64,000 nucleotides of DNA from Marinobacterium zhoushanense. Lineage in GTDB: Bacteria; Pseudomonadota; Gammaproteobacteria; Pseudomonadales; Balneatricaceae. The first letter of the stretch is position 1. Every line of letters starts with the position of its first letter. Where the stretch lies: contig NZ_BMIJ01000005.1 of the NCBI RefSeq assembly GCF_014641945.1, positions 1 to 64,000 of the forward strand, given 5' to 3'. The notes under the pieces were generated by a model. It was not told where the DNA came from, did not search any database, and saw nothing but the letters and a program-made list of their open reading frames with translations. Both the position numbers and the translations under genes were made by a program. This document shows positions 17,593-26,273 of the stretch, one piece after another.

Positions 17593-18521
17593 TAAGAGTC
17601 GCCTTGTCGATAGAGATAGTTCTTGCCCCTGGGATGGGTCTTGAAACGGCGGTGGACCCACATGTACTGCGCCGGGTCCTTGCGGATCGCGCGCTCGATC
17701 TCGGCGTTGATGCGCGCCGCGTCCGCTTCGACGTCATCGCTGGGGAATGGCTCGATGACCGGGAACAGCTCCAGCTCGTAGCCGGAGTCGTCGGGCAGCC
17801 TGTGCTGGGCCAGCATCAGGATTGGCGAGTCGTTCAGCTTCACCATGCGGCTGGTCGCGGTAATCGTCGCCGCCGGCACGCCGAAGAACTCGGCGTAGAC
17901 CGAGTTGCGCGAGCCCATATCCTGATCGGGAGCGTACCAGACGATCCGGTTCTTGCGCAGGGCGCGGATCACCGAGCGGATGTCGGAGCGCTCGATCGCC
18001 TGGCCGAAGTAGCGGCTGCGCCCCTTGCGGATATAGCGGTCCATCAGCGGGTTGTTGTGCTTGCGATACATGGCGTCCACTTCGTAATACTGCGAGAACA
18101 GCAGTCCACCCAGGTCCAGAGTGGAGAAGTGGGCGCCGAGCAGGACAATGCCACGCCCCTGCTGCAGTGCCTGATCCAGATGTTCGCGGCCTTTGAATAT
18201 GATCTTTTGCGGTAGTCGATCCACCGGCATCCACCAGGCCATTGCCGTCTCCAGCAGACCGATGCCGTTGTGGCGGAACACATCACGTACCATGCGCTGG
18301 CGAGCAACCGGGTCCAGATCGGGGAATATCAGTCGGATATTGGTCTCCGTCACCCGACGGCGATGGCGATTGAAGCGGTAGAGCAGTGCACCCAGCAGCG
18401 CCCCGATCCGCAGTTGCAGACGATAGGGCAGCAGGGATGCCAGACGCAGGCTGGCCAGCATGAACCAGGTGGGCCAGTAGCGCGGATGCAGGAAACGATC
18501 TGTGGCTGAGTCCTTGGACAC
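17592..18521 (-). CDS. Lipid A biosynthesis late acyltransferase (LpxL/HtrB family)
   Basis: A 309-residue inner-membrane acyltransferase that adds a secondary fatty acid to lipid A from acyl-ACP. The catalytic HX4D box is H131-FSTL-D136 in GAHFSTLDLGG. Family segments also seen are NIRLIFPDLD and VHRRFKTHPRG near the C-terminus. One hydrophobic stretch near residues 15-33 anchors the protein. The start is GTG at 18521, with only a weak ribosome binding site. It heads a three-gene minus-strand group with two glycosyltransferases and is divergent from msbA. Whether it is the primary LpxL, the secondary LpxM or a paralogue cannot be told. Confidence 0.88.
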   Translation of the reverse strand: MSKDSATDRFLHPRYWPTWFMLASLRLASLLPYRLQLRIGALLGALLYRFNRHRRRVTETNIRLIFPDLDPVARQRMVRDVFRHNGIGLLETAMAWWMPVDRLPQKIIFKGREHLDQALQQGRGIVLLGAHFSTLDLGGLLFSQYYEVDAMYRKHNNPLMDRYIRKGRSRYFGQAIERSDIRSVIRALRKNRIVWYAPDQDMGSRNSVYAEFFGVPAATITATSRMVKLNDSPILMLAQHRLPDDSGYELELFPVIEPFPSDDVEADAARINAEIERAIRKDPAQYMWVHRRFKTHPRGKNYLYRQGDS

Positions 18522-18666
18522 GTGTGATCCAATTGTCTGATGTTGATGGCGTGGAGGATTGTACCGTTTTTTTTGTTGTCGGTGTCAGGCCCGGAGGGCG
18601 GGGGAACGTGGCATTAGCGGTGATTAGCCCTGTACAATGCCCGCTCAGTCCAAGATATGTGAGTGT

Positions 18667-20424
18667 ATGAGCGATTCGACAAAAGCGGCCGGCCAGGATA
18701 GCGGCTGGCATATCTACCGCCGCATCCTGATCCATGTGAAGCCGCTCTGGTATGGATTTGTGGCCAGTTTTATCGGTTACGCCATCTACGGTGCGGGGCA
18801 GGCTCTGGCAGCAAAGTGGCTGGAGATGGTGGTGGATGCGGTGCAGCGTAACGCATTCGATCAGCGCCTGTGGCTGGCGCTGTCGGTCGTCGGTATCTTT
18901 TTGCTGCGCGGTATCGGTGCGTTCATCGGCAACTACAGCATGAGCTATGTGGCGCGGGAGACCGTGCATACCCTGCGCACACGGGTGTTCGAGAGCCTGT
19001 TGCGACTGCCTACCCACTATTACCACCAGAACCCCAGCGGTGAGATGCTGTCCCGTTTGACCTACAACGTGGAGCAGGTCACCGGCGCCGTCACCAATGC
19101 GATCAAGATCAGCATCCGCGAGGGGCTGACCGTGGTCGGTCTGCTCGGTTACATGATCTACCTGAACTGGAAGCTGACCCTGATATTCCTGGCGGCAGGA
19201 CCATTTATTGGCATCGTGGTGTCGATCGCGTCGAAGCGGATGCGCCGGCTCAGCCGCCACCTGCAGTCGTCGGTCGGGGATATCACCTCGGTGGCCTCGG
19301 AGGCGATCCGCGGCTTTCAGGTGGTGCGCATCTTCGGTGGTGCGCCAGCCGAGCATAACCGCTTCAAGCGTGCCAGCGAGCAGAACAAGCGCCAGTCGAT
19401 GAAACTGGTGGTGACCCAGTCGTTGAATACCCCTGCGGTACAGTTGCTGATTGCGCTGGCGATGGCGACCCTGTTGTTCATGGCCATGGATCCGGTGGTG
19501 CTGGGCGGTATGACCACCGGCGGGTTTGTCGCCTTCCTCACCGCCGCCGGCATGCTGACCAAGCCTGTGCGTCAGCTGACCGAGGTCAGCCCGATTATCC
19601 AGAAGGGAATAGCGGCGGCGGAGAGCCTGTTTGGTGTCATCGACGAACCCGGTGAACAGGATACCGGTACGCGTGAGCTTAAGGAGACCCGGGGAGAGCT
19701 GGTGCTGCGTAACCTCAGTTACCAGTATCCAGGCAGCCAGACACAGGCGCTGCGCGATATCAATCTGTGCCTGCCGGCAGGCAAGACGGTGGCGCTGGTG
19801 GGCCGCTCCGGGAGTGGTAAATCCACTCTGGCATCGCTGATCCCGCGTTTCAACGATGGTTGGCAGGGTGAGATTCTGCTCGACGGTTTGCCCCTGCAGG
19901 AGATCAGGCTGGAGAGCCTGCGCCGCCAGATCTCGTTGGTTAACCAACAGGTAGTGCTATTCGATGGCAGTATCGCCGACAATATCGCCTACGGCGCCAT
20001 GGCCGGTGCCAGCGAAGAGTTGATCCTGGCCGCAGCCGAGGCGGCCCATGTTACCGAGTTCCTGGAACGCCTGCCCGACGGTATCCATACACTGGTCGGC
20101 GAGAACGGCGTGCTGCTCTCCGGCGGCCAGCGTCAGCGCATCGCCATCGCCCGGGCGATTCTCAAGGACGCGCCGCTGCTGATTCTCGATGAGGCAACCT
20201 CGGCACTGGATACCGAGTCCGAGCGCCATATCCAGGCGGCACTGGCCGAGGTAGTCAAGGGCCGCACCACGCTGGTGATCGCCCACCGCCTGTCCACCAT
20301 CGAAAGCGCCGACCTGATCGTGGTCATGGAGGAGGGGCGGATCGTCGAGCAGGGCAGTCATCAGCAGCTGCTGGACAAGGCTGGTGCCTACGCCAAGCTG
20401 CACGCCATGCAGTTCCAGGTCTAG
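18667..20424 (+). CDS. msbA: Lipid A export ATP-binding/permease protein MsbA
   Basis: A homodimeric ABC half-transporter of 585 residues that flips lipid A-core across the inner membrane. Six membrane helices occupy roughly residues 25-310. The nucleotide-binding domain has Walker A GRSGSGKST at 379-387, signature LSGGQ at 484-488 and Walker B LLILDE ending at D508-E509. Segments SYVARETVHTLRTRVFESL and LPTHYYHQNPSGEMLSRL are typical of MsbA. ATG 18667 is preferred to the in-frame 18637. The downstream waaA follows after 12 bases, so the two are likely cotranscribed, as in many gammaproteobacteria where msbA sits in the LPS locus. Confidence 0.96.
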   Translation: MSDSTKAAGQDSGWHIYRRILIHVKPLWYGFVASFIGYAIYGAGQALAAKWLEMVVDAVQRNAFDQRLWLALSVVGIFLLRGIGAFIGNYSMSYVARETVHTLRTRVFESLLRLPTHYYHQNPSGEMLSRLTYNVEQVTGAVTNAIKISIREGLTVVGLLGYMIYLNWKLTLIFLAAGPFIGIVVSIASKRMRRLSRHLQSSVGDITSVASEAIRGFQVVRIFGGAPAEHNRFKRASEQNKRQSMKLVVTQSLNTPAVQLLIALAMATLLFMAMDPVVLGGMTTGGFVAFLTAAGMLTKPVRQLTEVSPIIQKGIAAAESLFGVIDEPGEQDTGTRELKETRGELVLRNLSYQYPGSQTQALRDINLCLPAGKTVALVGRSGSGKSTLASLIPRFNDGWQGEILLDGLPLQEIRLESLRRQISLVNQQVVLFDGSIADNIAYGAMAGASEELILAAAEAAHVTEFLERLPDGIHTLVGENGVLLSGGQRQRIAIARAILKDAPLLILDEATSALDTESERHIQAALAEVVKGRTTLVIAHRLSTIESADLIVVMEEGRIVEQGSHQQLLDKAGAYAKLHAMQFQV

Positions 20425-20436
20425 CGGAGACTCCGA

Positions 20437-21729
20437 TTGGTGCGCCTGCTCTATACCCTGGTGTTCACTCTGGCGCTGCCCCTGGTGCTGGCGCGCCTGT
20501 GGTGGCGCGGGCGCAAGGCCCCGGCCTACCGTCAGCGCGTGGCGGAGCGCCTGGGGTTCACGCCGGCCCCCGGCTTCTCTGCGCGGCCGGTCTGGATCCA
20601 TGCGGTCTCGGTGGGCGAGACCCTGGCCATCGCGCCGCTGGTGCAGCGGTTGCTGGAAACTTATCCACAACGACCGATACTGATCACCACGATGACACCA
20701 ACCGGGGCTGAGCGGGTCGAGGCCCTGTTCGGCGAACGGGTGATCCATCGCTACTGTCCCTGGGACCTGCCCTGGTTCTGGAGCCGCTTTCTGCAGCGCA
20801 CCAACCCGCTGCTGTGCGTTATCGTGGAAACCGAGCTCTGGCCCAATATGCTGCACGTCTGCGCCAGACGCCACATCCCGGTGCTGCTGGCCAACGCGCG
20901 GATGTCGGCCCGCTCGGCCCGGGGATATTCCCGCTTTGCCGCCTTGACCCGGCCGATGCTGGAACAGCTGACGTTGGTGGCGGCGCAGTCGCATGCCGAT
21001 GCTGAGCGTTTACACCAGCTGGGACTGCCGAGCGACAGACTCAACATCACCGGCAGCATCAAGTTCGATATCGAGCCCGATCCGGCCGACATCAGTGCCG
21101 GTGCCGCGCTGCGGGTTCAACTTGGGCAAACGCGCCCGGTGCTGATCGCCGCCAGCACCCATGAGGGCGAGGATGAGCTGCTGCTGCGGGTGTGGAAAAC
21201 GCTCTGTCTCGACTGGCCCAGCCTGGCCCTGATCCTGGTACCACGTCACCCCGAGCGCTTTGCGTCGGTGGCGGCGCTGGCCCGGCGCTACAGCAAGGCC
21301 GTCTGCTGTCGTAGCGCGGCGGATATGCCCAGCAGCGATACCGAGATCTATATCGGCGATACCCTCGGTGAGCTGATGCAGTTCTATGCCACCGCCGATA
21401 TCGCCTTCGTTGGCGGCAGCTTCAGCGGTACCGGCGGGCATAATCCACTGGAGCCGGCGGCGCTGGGCAAACCGGTGCTGATGGGGCCGGACACCTTTAA
21501 CTTCGCCCAGATTACCCAGGCGCTTAGCGATGCCGGTGGTCTGATCCAGGTGGCGGATGAGGCGGGGTTGCAGCGGGCGCTGAGAGAGTTGATCGGCAAT
21601 GCCGAGCGTTGCGGAGCGATGGCGCAAGCCGCCCGCCACTTTGTAGCGGATAACCGCGGCGCCCTCGACCGGCTGCAGCAACTGATCGAGGATCAGCTGT
21701 CGGTGGCCGAACGCAATCAGCGTTTGTAG
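20437..21729 (+). CDS. waaA: 3-deoxy-D-manno-octulosonic acid (Kdo) transferase
   Basis: A membrane-bound GT30 enzyme of 430 residues that adds Kdo from CMP-Kdo to lipid IVA, the first core step. It has an N-terminal hydrophobic anchor (LLYTLVFTLALPLVLARLWW), then RGRKAPAYRQRVAERLGF, the catalytic-glutamate motif HAVSVGETLA, ETELWPN and NARMSARSARGYSRF. The C-terminal donor site has GGSFSGTGGHNPLEPAALG. TTG 20437 or GTG 20440 both fit the CGGAGA ribosome binding site. It overlaps the convergent epimerase gene tail to tail by 13 bases. The number of Kdo residues added cannot be predicted. Confidence 0.95.
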   Translation: MVRLLYTLVFTLALPLVLARLWWRGRKAPAYRQRVAERLGFTPAPGFSARPVWIHAVSVGETLAIAPLVQRLLETYPQRPILITTMTPTGAERVEALFGERVIHRYCPWDLPWFWSRFLQRTNPLLCVIVETELWPNMLHVCARRHIPVLLANARMSARSARGYSRFAALTRPMLEQLTLVAAQSHADAERLHQLGLPSDRLNITGSIKFDIEPDPADISAGAALRVQLGQTRPVLIAASTHEGEDELLLRVWKTLCLDWPSLALILVPRHPERFASVAALARRYSKAVCCRSAADMPSSDTEIYIGDTLGELMQFYATADIAFVGGSFSGTGGHNPLEPAALGKPVLMGPDTFNFAQITQALSDAGGLIQVADEAGLQRALRELIGNAERCGAMAQAARHFVADNRGALDRLQQLIEDQLSVAERNQRL

Positions 21730-22724
21730 TAGTCCCGGTACCAGCGCGCGAAGCGCTCGATCCCCTCTTCGATGGCGACCTGAGGCCGATAGCCGGTATC
21801 GCGCATCAGTGCCTCCACGTCGGCGTAAGTCTGCTCCACGTCACCGGGCTGCATCGGCAGCATCTCCTTGGTCGCCTTGGCACCGAGCGCCTGCTCCAGC
21901 AGTTCGATGTAGTAGAGCAGCTCCACCGGCTGGCTGGCGCCGATGTTGTACAGACGCCAGGGGGCTCGCGATGACCCCGGGTCGGGATTGACGCCTGACC
22001 ACTCGGGATCTCCGCTCGCTGGCCGGTCCAGGCAGCGCACCACCCCGTCGACGATATCGTCGATATAGGTGAAATCGCGCTTGTGATGACCGTAGTTGAA
22101 TACCTTCAGCGGCTTGCCCCGGGTAATCGCATCGGCAAACAGCATCGGCGACATATCGGGTCTCCCCCAGGGACCGTACACAGTGAAGAAGCGCAGACCG
22201 GTGGTGGGCAGGTTGTACAGGTGGCTGTAGCTGTGTGCCATCGCTTCGTTGGCGCGTTTGGTTGCGGCGTAGAGCGATACCGGATGGTCGACATTGTCGT
22301 GGATGCTGAACGGCACCGTTTCATTGGCACCGTAAACCGAACTGGAAGAGGCGTAGACCAGGTGCTCGATACCCTGATGGCGGCAGCCTTCGAGGATGTT
22401 GAGAAAACCGATCAGGTTGGACTGGCCGTAGCTGAGCGGGTTCTCGATCGAGTAGCGCACCCCGGCCTGCGCGGCCAGATGGGCGACACGTGAGCAGCCG
22501 GTCTGTTTGAACAGCTGCTGCATCTGCGGGCTGTCGGCAATGTCCGCGTGGACGAAACTGAATCCGGGTAACGCCTGCAGGCGCTCCAGGCGGGCCTGTT
22601 TGAGGCTGACATCGTAGTAGTCGTTCAGGTTATCGATACCGACCACTTCGTCGCCACGCTGCAGCAGAGCATGGGCAAGTTCGGCACCGATAAAGCCGGC
22701 TACGCCGGTTACCAGGATACGCAT
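21717..22724 (-). CDS. UDP-glucuronate 4-epimerase family NAD-dependent epimerase
   Basis: An extended-SDR sugar epimerase of 335 residues. It has the NAD-binding TGVAGFIG at 6-13 and the catalytic Y152-x3-K156 in YAATKRANE, with a preceding ASSSSVYG that holds the serine. The segments NLNDYYDVSLKQARL, AAQAGVRYSIENP and FTVYGPWGRPDM match UDP-glucuronate 4-epimerases (capsular protein I type), which interconvert UDP-GlcA and UDP-GalA. It may act with the TviB-type dehydrogenase 13 kb away to provide uronic acids for the surface glycan. Activity on an N-acetylated uronic acid is possible but not shown. It is transcribed toward waaA. Confidence 0.9.
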   Translation of the reverse strand: MRILVTGVAGFIGAELAHALLQRGDEVVGIDNLNDYYDVSLKQARLERLQALPGFSFVHADIADSPQMQQLFKQTGCSRVAHLAAQAGVRYSIENPLSYGQSNLIGFLNILEGCRHQGIEHLVYASSSSVYGANETVPFSIHDNVDHPVSLYAATKRANEAMAHSYSHLYNLPTTGLRFFTVYGPWGRPDMSPMLFADAITRGKPLKVFNYGHHKRDFTYIDDIVDGVVRCLDRPASGDPEWSGVNPDPGSSRAPWRLYNIGASQPVELLYYIELLEQALGAKATKEMLPMQPGDVEQTYADVEALMRDTGYRPQVAIEEGIERFARWYRDYYKR

Positions 22725-22866
22725 CGCTCTCGTTTACCTGTCCCTATATCTGTCGATATGACGCTGCTGTCTGGCGGCCAGCGCCAAGTCTTTCGCCAAA
22801 CACGTGTTAATAATCCAGCCGTCAAGTATACCGCCTGCCAGATGGCAATTGGTCCGCCCGCGCATC

Positions 22867-23193
22867 TCAGATATCGCTGAAATCGAGCGACTCTCCAGCC
22901 TGATCGGCGAACGCCTGGGTCAACACGCCCCCGAGCTCGGCGCCATCGCTGTCGCGCACCCAGCTTCGCTTTTCTTCGCTGTAATCGAAGTGGAAACCGC
23001 CTGTGCGCGTGGCCAGCCACAGCTGCTTCAATGGCGGCTGACGGGTGAAGATGATCTGGCTGCCGTTCTCGCATTTGACCGTCATCATGCCGCCATTGGT
23101 TTCATAATCCAGGTCCGATTCAGCGTCATCAAGGATCTCTTCGATACGCGCCAATGTCTCATCGACCTGTGCCATAAACTCCGATTCGGTCAT
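22867..23193 (-). CDS. cyaY: Frataxin homologue CyaY
   Basis: A 108-residue iron-binding protein that tunes Fe-S cluster assembly at IscS/IscU. The acidic N-terminal helix (IEEILDDAESDLDYE) provides the iron/IscS surface. The beta-sheet carries the frataxin core NGGMMTVKCENGSQIIFTRQ and QLWLATRTGGFHFDY. ATG 23193 follows GGAGA at good spacing, although the open frame continues far upstream as antisense of lysA. It is divergent from lptM-lysA, an arrangement conserved in enterics and Pseudomonas. Confidence 0.94.
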   Translation of the reverse strand: MTESEFMAQVDETLARIEEILDDAESDLDYETNGGMMTVKCENGSQIIFTRQPPLKQLWLATRTGGFHFDYSEEKRSWVRDSDGAELGGVLTQAFADQAGESLDFSDI

Positions 23194-23290
23194 CACCGGT
23201 TCTCCAGTCGTGCGGGTGGGCGCCCAGTATAACGTGCTTTTCCGGCCCGGTATCCTCTCCCGCCGGTACTCATCGGCCCTCGGCTCAGGG

Positions 23291-23296
23291 TATAAT
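23291..23296 (+). promoter_or_regulatory. Candidate -10 element for lptM-lysA
   Basis: A perfect TATAAT lies 66 bases upstream of the lptM start in the cyaY-lptM divergent gap. No good -35 hexamer is seen at 16-18 bases, so an activator or another element would be needed. Confidence 0.35.
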
Positions 23297-23362
23297 TCAG
23301 CGTTTACCATTTTTAAGTGCGCCTGACTTTGCGGTTGGGTGCGGACGCGAGGATGCGCCGAT

Positions 23363-23476
23363 ATGAAACGCTGCTGGCCGATTCTGATTTTGGGGACCCT
23401 GCTGCTGGTGGGCTGTGGCCAAAAGGGACCGCTGTCGCTGCCGCAGACCGCCGACACCGAACAACAGGCGCAATGA
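23363..23476 (+). CDS. lptM: Small lipoprotein LptM (YifL family)
   Basis: A 37-residue lipoprotein found by hand. It begins MKRCWPILIL and has the lipobox LLVGC with the acylated cysteine at residue 18, followed by GQKGPLSLP, the conserved core of the YifL/LptM family. In E. coli the family helps assemble the LptD/E LPS translocon. GAGGA sits 10 bases upstream of ATG 23363. Its TGA overlaps an in-frame ATG of lysA, and lysA's preferred start is 8 bases further on. The cyaY/yifL/lysA-dapF arrangement is conserved in Pseudomonas. Confidence 0.9.
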   Translation: MKRCWPILILGTLLLVGCGQKGPLSLPQTADTEQQAQ

Positions 23477-23484
23477 GAGAGATA

Positions 23485-24741
23485 ATGGATAGTTTTGAAT
23501 ACCGCAACGGCGGTCTTTTCTGCGAAGAGGTATCGCTGAGCCGGATCGCCAACGAGATCGGCACGCCGACCTACGTATACTCCCGCGATGCGCTGGAGAG
23601 TGCCTATATGGATTACGCCCGTGCCCTCGAGGGGCGCGATGCGCTGGTCTGCTATGCCGTAAAAGCCAACTCCAATATCGGCGTGTTGAACCTGCTTGCG
23701 CGCCTGGGGGCCGGTTTCGATATCGTCTCTCTGGGCGAGCTGGAACGCGTGCTGCGTGCCGGCGGCGACCCGGCCAGGGTGGTGTTCTCCGGCCTCGGCA
23801 AGCAGCCGCACGAGATCAAGCGTGCGCTGGAAGTGGGTATTCACTGCTTCAACATTGAGTCCGATGCGGAACTGGACCGGGTCAACGCTGTGGCCGCCGA
23901 GCTGGGCCAGGTGGCGCGGATCTCCTTCCGCGTCAATCCGGACGTGGATGCCAAGACCCACCCCTATATCTCCACCGGCCTGAAGGAGAACAAGTTCGGT
24001 ATCGATATCGACCACGCGCTCGATGTCTACCGTCGCGCTCACGCCCTGGCCAACGTCGAGGTGGTCGGCATCGACTGCCATATCGGCAGCCAGCTGACCG
24101 AGCTGAGCCCGTTCCTGGATGCGCTGGACCGTTTGCTGGTGCTGATCGACCAGTTGGCCGGCGAAGGGATCCTGCTGCGCCACCTGGACCTGGGCGGTGG
24201 CCTGGGTGTCTGCTACACCGACGAGACGCCGCCGACGCCGGCGGAATATATCGAAGCGATCGTCGAGCGGTTGGGTGAGCGAAAGCTGGCGCTGGTGTTC
24301 GAACCGGGCCGCTCTATCGCCGCCAATGCCGGGGTGATGCTGACCCGTGTCGAGTTCCTGAAGCAGACCGGGGAAAAGAACTTCGCCATCATCGACGGCG
24401 CGATGAACGATCTGATCCGTCCCTCGCTGTACGGTGCCTTCCAGGAGATCATCCCGGTGGAGCTGCGCGAGGAGGGCGAGACAAAAAACTGGGATCTGGT
24501 CGGCCCGGTCTGCGAGACCGGCGACTTCCTCGGCAAGAACCGGGCGCTGAACCTGCAGCCGGGCGACCTGCTGGCGGTCTGCTCCGCCGGAGCCTACGGC
24601 TTTGTGATGGCGTCCAACTACAACACCCGCACCCGTCCGGCGGAGGTAATTGTCGATGATAATGAGTACTGTGTGGTGCGCGAGCGGGAGAAGCTCAGCG
24701 ACCTGATGCGCGGCGAACATCTGTTGCCGAAGGATCGCTAA
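23485..24741 (+). CDS. lysA: Diaminopimelate decarboxylase
   Basis: A PLP enzyme that converts meso-diaminopimelate to L-lysine, the last lysine step. It is 418 residues with an N-terminal alanine-racemase-like barrel: cofactor lysine K60 in YAVKANSN, then [12 protein letters not shown] and [11 protein letters not shown]. The C-terminal beta domain has [11 protein letters not shown], which supplies the partner active-site cysteine. I chose ATG 23485 by alignment with the known N-terminus MD-F-YR; ATG 23473, overlapping the lptM stop, is an alternative. It is followed by dapF after 2 bases, so one operon carries both lysine/peptidoglycan steps. Confidence 0.97.
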   Translation: MDSFEYRNGGLFCEEVSLSRIANEIGTPTYVYSRDALESAYMDYARALEGRDALVCYAVKANSNIGVLNLLARLGAGFDIVSLGELERVLRAGGDPARVVFSGLGKQPHEIKRALEVGIHCFNIESDAELDRVNAVAAELGQVARISFRVNPDVDAKTHPYISTGLKENKFGIDIDHALDVYRRAHALANVEVVGIDCHIGSQLTELSPFLDALDRLLVLIDQLAGEGILLRHLDLGGGLGVCYTDETPPTPAEYIEAIVERLGERKLALVFEPGRSIAANAGVMLTRVEFLKQTGEKNFAIIDGAMNDLIRPSLYGAFQEIIPVELREEGETKNWDLVGPVCETGDFLGKNRALNLQPGDLLAVCSAGAYGFVMASNYNTRTRPAEVIVDDNEYCVVREREKLSDLMRGEHLLPKDR

Positions 24742-24743
24742 TC

Positions 24744-25574
24744 ATGCTGGTGCGTTTTACCAAGATGCATGGTCTGGGCAACGACTTCATGGTCATCGAT
24801 GCGATCTCCCAGCGCATCCGCTTCAATGCTGATCAGGTGAGGCAACTGGCCGACCGCAATCGGGGCATAGGCTTCGACCAGCTGCTGCTGGTTGAGCCTC
24901 CGACCCGGCCGGAGATGGACTTTCGTTACCGCATCTACAATGCAGACGGTTCCGAGGTGGAGCACTGCGGCAACGGCGCGCGCTGTTTCGCCCGTTTCGT
25001 GCGCGACAAGAAACTGGTGATGCGTGACCGCATCGCAGTGGAAACCGCTCGCGGTGAGGCGATCCTGAACATCCGTGAGGATCTGCAGGTCGAGGTCGAT
25101 ATGGGCGCACCGGAGCTGGTGCCGGAGCAGATCCCGTTTGTCACCGACAGCCGCAGTGCGACCCACCGTGTAGAGGTCGATGGGCAGAGTGTCGAGCTTA
25201 GTGCCGTGTCGATGGGCAACCCCCACGGCGTATTGGTAGTCGATAATGTCGATACGGCTCCGGTGAATACGCTGGGACCTGCGCTGGAGTGCCATCCGCG
25301 CTTCCCGAAAAAGGCCAATATCGGCTTCATGCAGATAGTGTCGCGCTCAGAGGTACGTTTGCGGGTGTTCGAGCGCGGCGCCGGCGAGACCCAGGCCTGC
25401 GGCACCGGCGCCTGTGCCGCCGTGGTCGCCGGGCGTCTGCGTGGCCTGCTCGACGAGCGGGTGCTGGTACACCTGCCCGGTGGCGATCTGGAGATCAGCT
25501 GGGCAGGCGAGGGGCAGCCGGTGATGATGACCGGGCCGGCAACGACGGTTTTTGAAGGGCAGATCTATATATGA
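24744..25574 (+). CDS. dapF: Diaminopimelate epimerase
   Basis: A cofactor-free racemase of 276 residues that turns LL- into meso-diaminopimelate for lysine and peptidoglycan. The two catalytic cysteines are C75 in HCGNGARC and C219 in [10 protein letters not shown]. The N-terminal [11 protein letters not shown] and the central VSMGNPHGV are also family landmarks. It starts 2 bases after lysA, and its stop overlaps the next start (ATGA), indicating translational coupling. Confidence 0.97.
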   Translation: MLVRFTKMHGLGNDFMVIDAISQRIRFNADQVRQLADRNRGIGFDQLLLVEPPTRPEMDFRYRIYNADGSEVEHCGNGARCFARFVRDKKLVMRDRIAVETARGEAILNIREDLQVEVDMGAPELVPEQIPFVTDSRSATHRVEVDGQSVELSAVSMGNPHGVLVVDNVDTAPVNTLGPALECHPRFPKKANIGFMQIVSRSEVRLRVFERGAGETQACGTGACAAVVAGRLRGLLDERVLVHLPGGDLEISWAGEGQPVMMTGPATTVFEGQIYI

Positions 25575-26272
25575 CGGACGAGCTGGCAAAAACGACGGAA
25601 GAGGCGCTGAGTGCGCAGCAGGTAGCCGACTACCTGGGTCGCCACCCCGATTTTTTCAGCGATCACGTGCAGCTGCTGGAGAAGCTCTATGTGCCGCACC
25701 AGCGCGGTAGCGCGGTGTCCCTGGTGGAGCGACAGACCTCGCTGCTGCGCTCACGCAACGAACAGCTGCATGGACGCCTGTCGGAGCTGATCGAGGCCGC
25801 GCGGTACAACGACGGTCAGTTCGAGAAGACCAAACGCATGGTGCTCGGCCTGCTCGAGTCCGAAACGCTGGATGATGTCGCGGTCGCGGTGGAGGAGAGT
25901 CTGTGCCGCGACTTCTACGGCGATGAGACGGTGCTGGTGCTATTCAGCGAGCAGGAGCTGGGCTGCAACGGCCTGCGCGTACTCTCTCGCGGCGAATGCA
26001 GCATCGTGCAGCCGCTGATCGACACCAATCTGCCCAGCTGCGGCCGCCTCTCTGAGGCGATGAACCGCTTCCTGTTCCAGGATGCGGCAGTCCGGGTGCA
26101 GTCCTCGGCGGTAGTGCCGCTGGTCAAGGGGGAAACCCTCGGCCTGCTGGCGATCGGCAGCTACGACCCGAACTATTTCCAGAGCAGCCAGGGCACTCTG
26201 TTCCTGAGTTACGTTGGCGAGGTGCTCAGCCGTATCCTGGCGCGTCTGCTGCGTCAACAGAGGCAGGGCTGA
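25571..26272 (+). CDS. DUF484 family protein (GAF-like)
   Basis: A 233-residue cytoplasmic protein of the DUF484 family (YigA in E. coli), which always neighbours dapF and xerC. The N-terminus has the family segment [22 protein letters not shown], then a coiled-coil-like stretch near residues 50-85 ([17 protein letters not shown]), and a C-terminal GAF-like domain ending [18 protein letters not shown]. The role is unknown; a regulatory or scaffold function is often supposed. The start overlaps the dapF stop, and xerC begins 1 base after its stop. Confidence 0.92.
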   Translation: MTDELAKTTEEALSAQQVADYLGRHPDFFSDHVQLLEKLYVPHQRGSAVSLVERQTSLLRSRNEQLHGRLSELIEAARYNDGQFEKTKRMVLGLLESETLDDVAVAVEESLCRDFYGDETVLVLFSEQELGCNGLRVLSRGECSIVQPLIDTNLPSCGRLSEAMNRFLFQDAAVRVQSSAVVPLVKGETLGLLAIGSYDPNYFQSSQGTLFLSYVGEVLSRILARLLRQQRQG

Positions 26273-26273
26273 G

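Noticed and set aside
18283..19947. Minus-strand open frame of 554 codons opposite msbA and its upstream gap
   Set aside because: Antisense to msbA with low-complexity Gln/His-rich translation and no ribosome binding site.
23194..24720. N-terminal extension of cyaY on the minus strand
   Set aside because: Antisense to lysA; frataxin homology and a GGAGA site begin at 23193.
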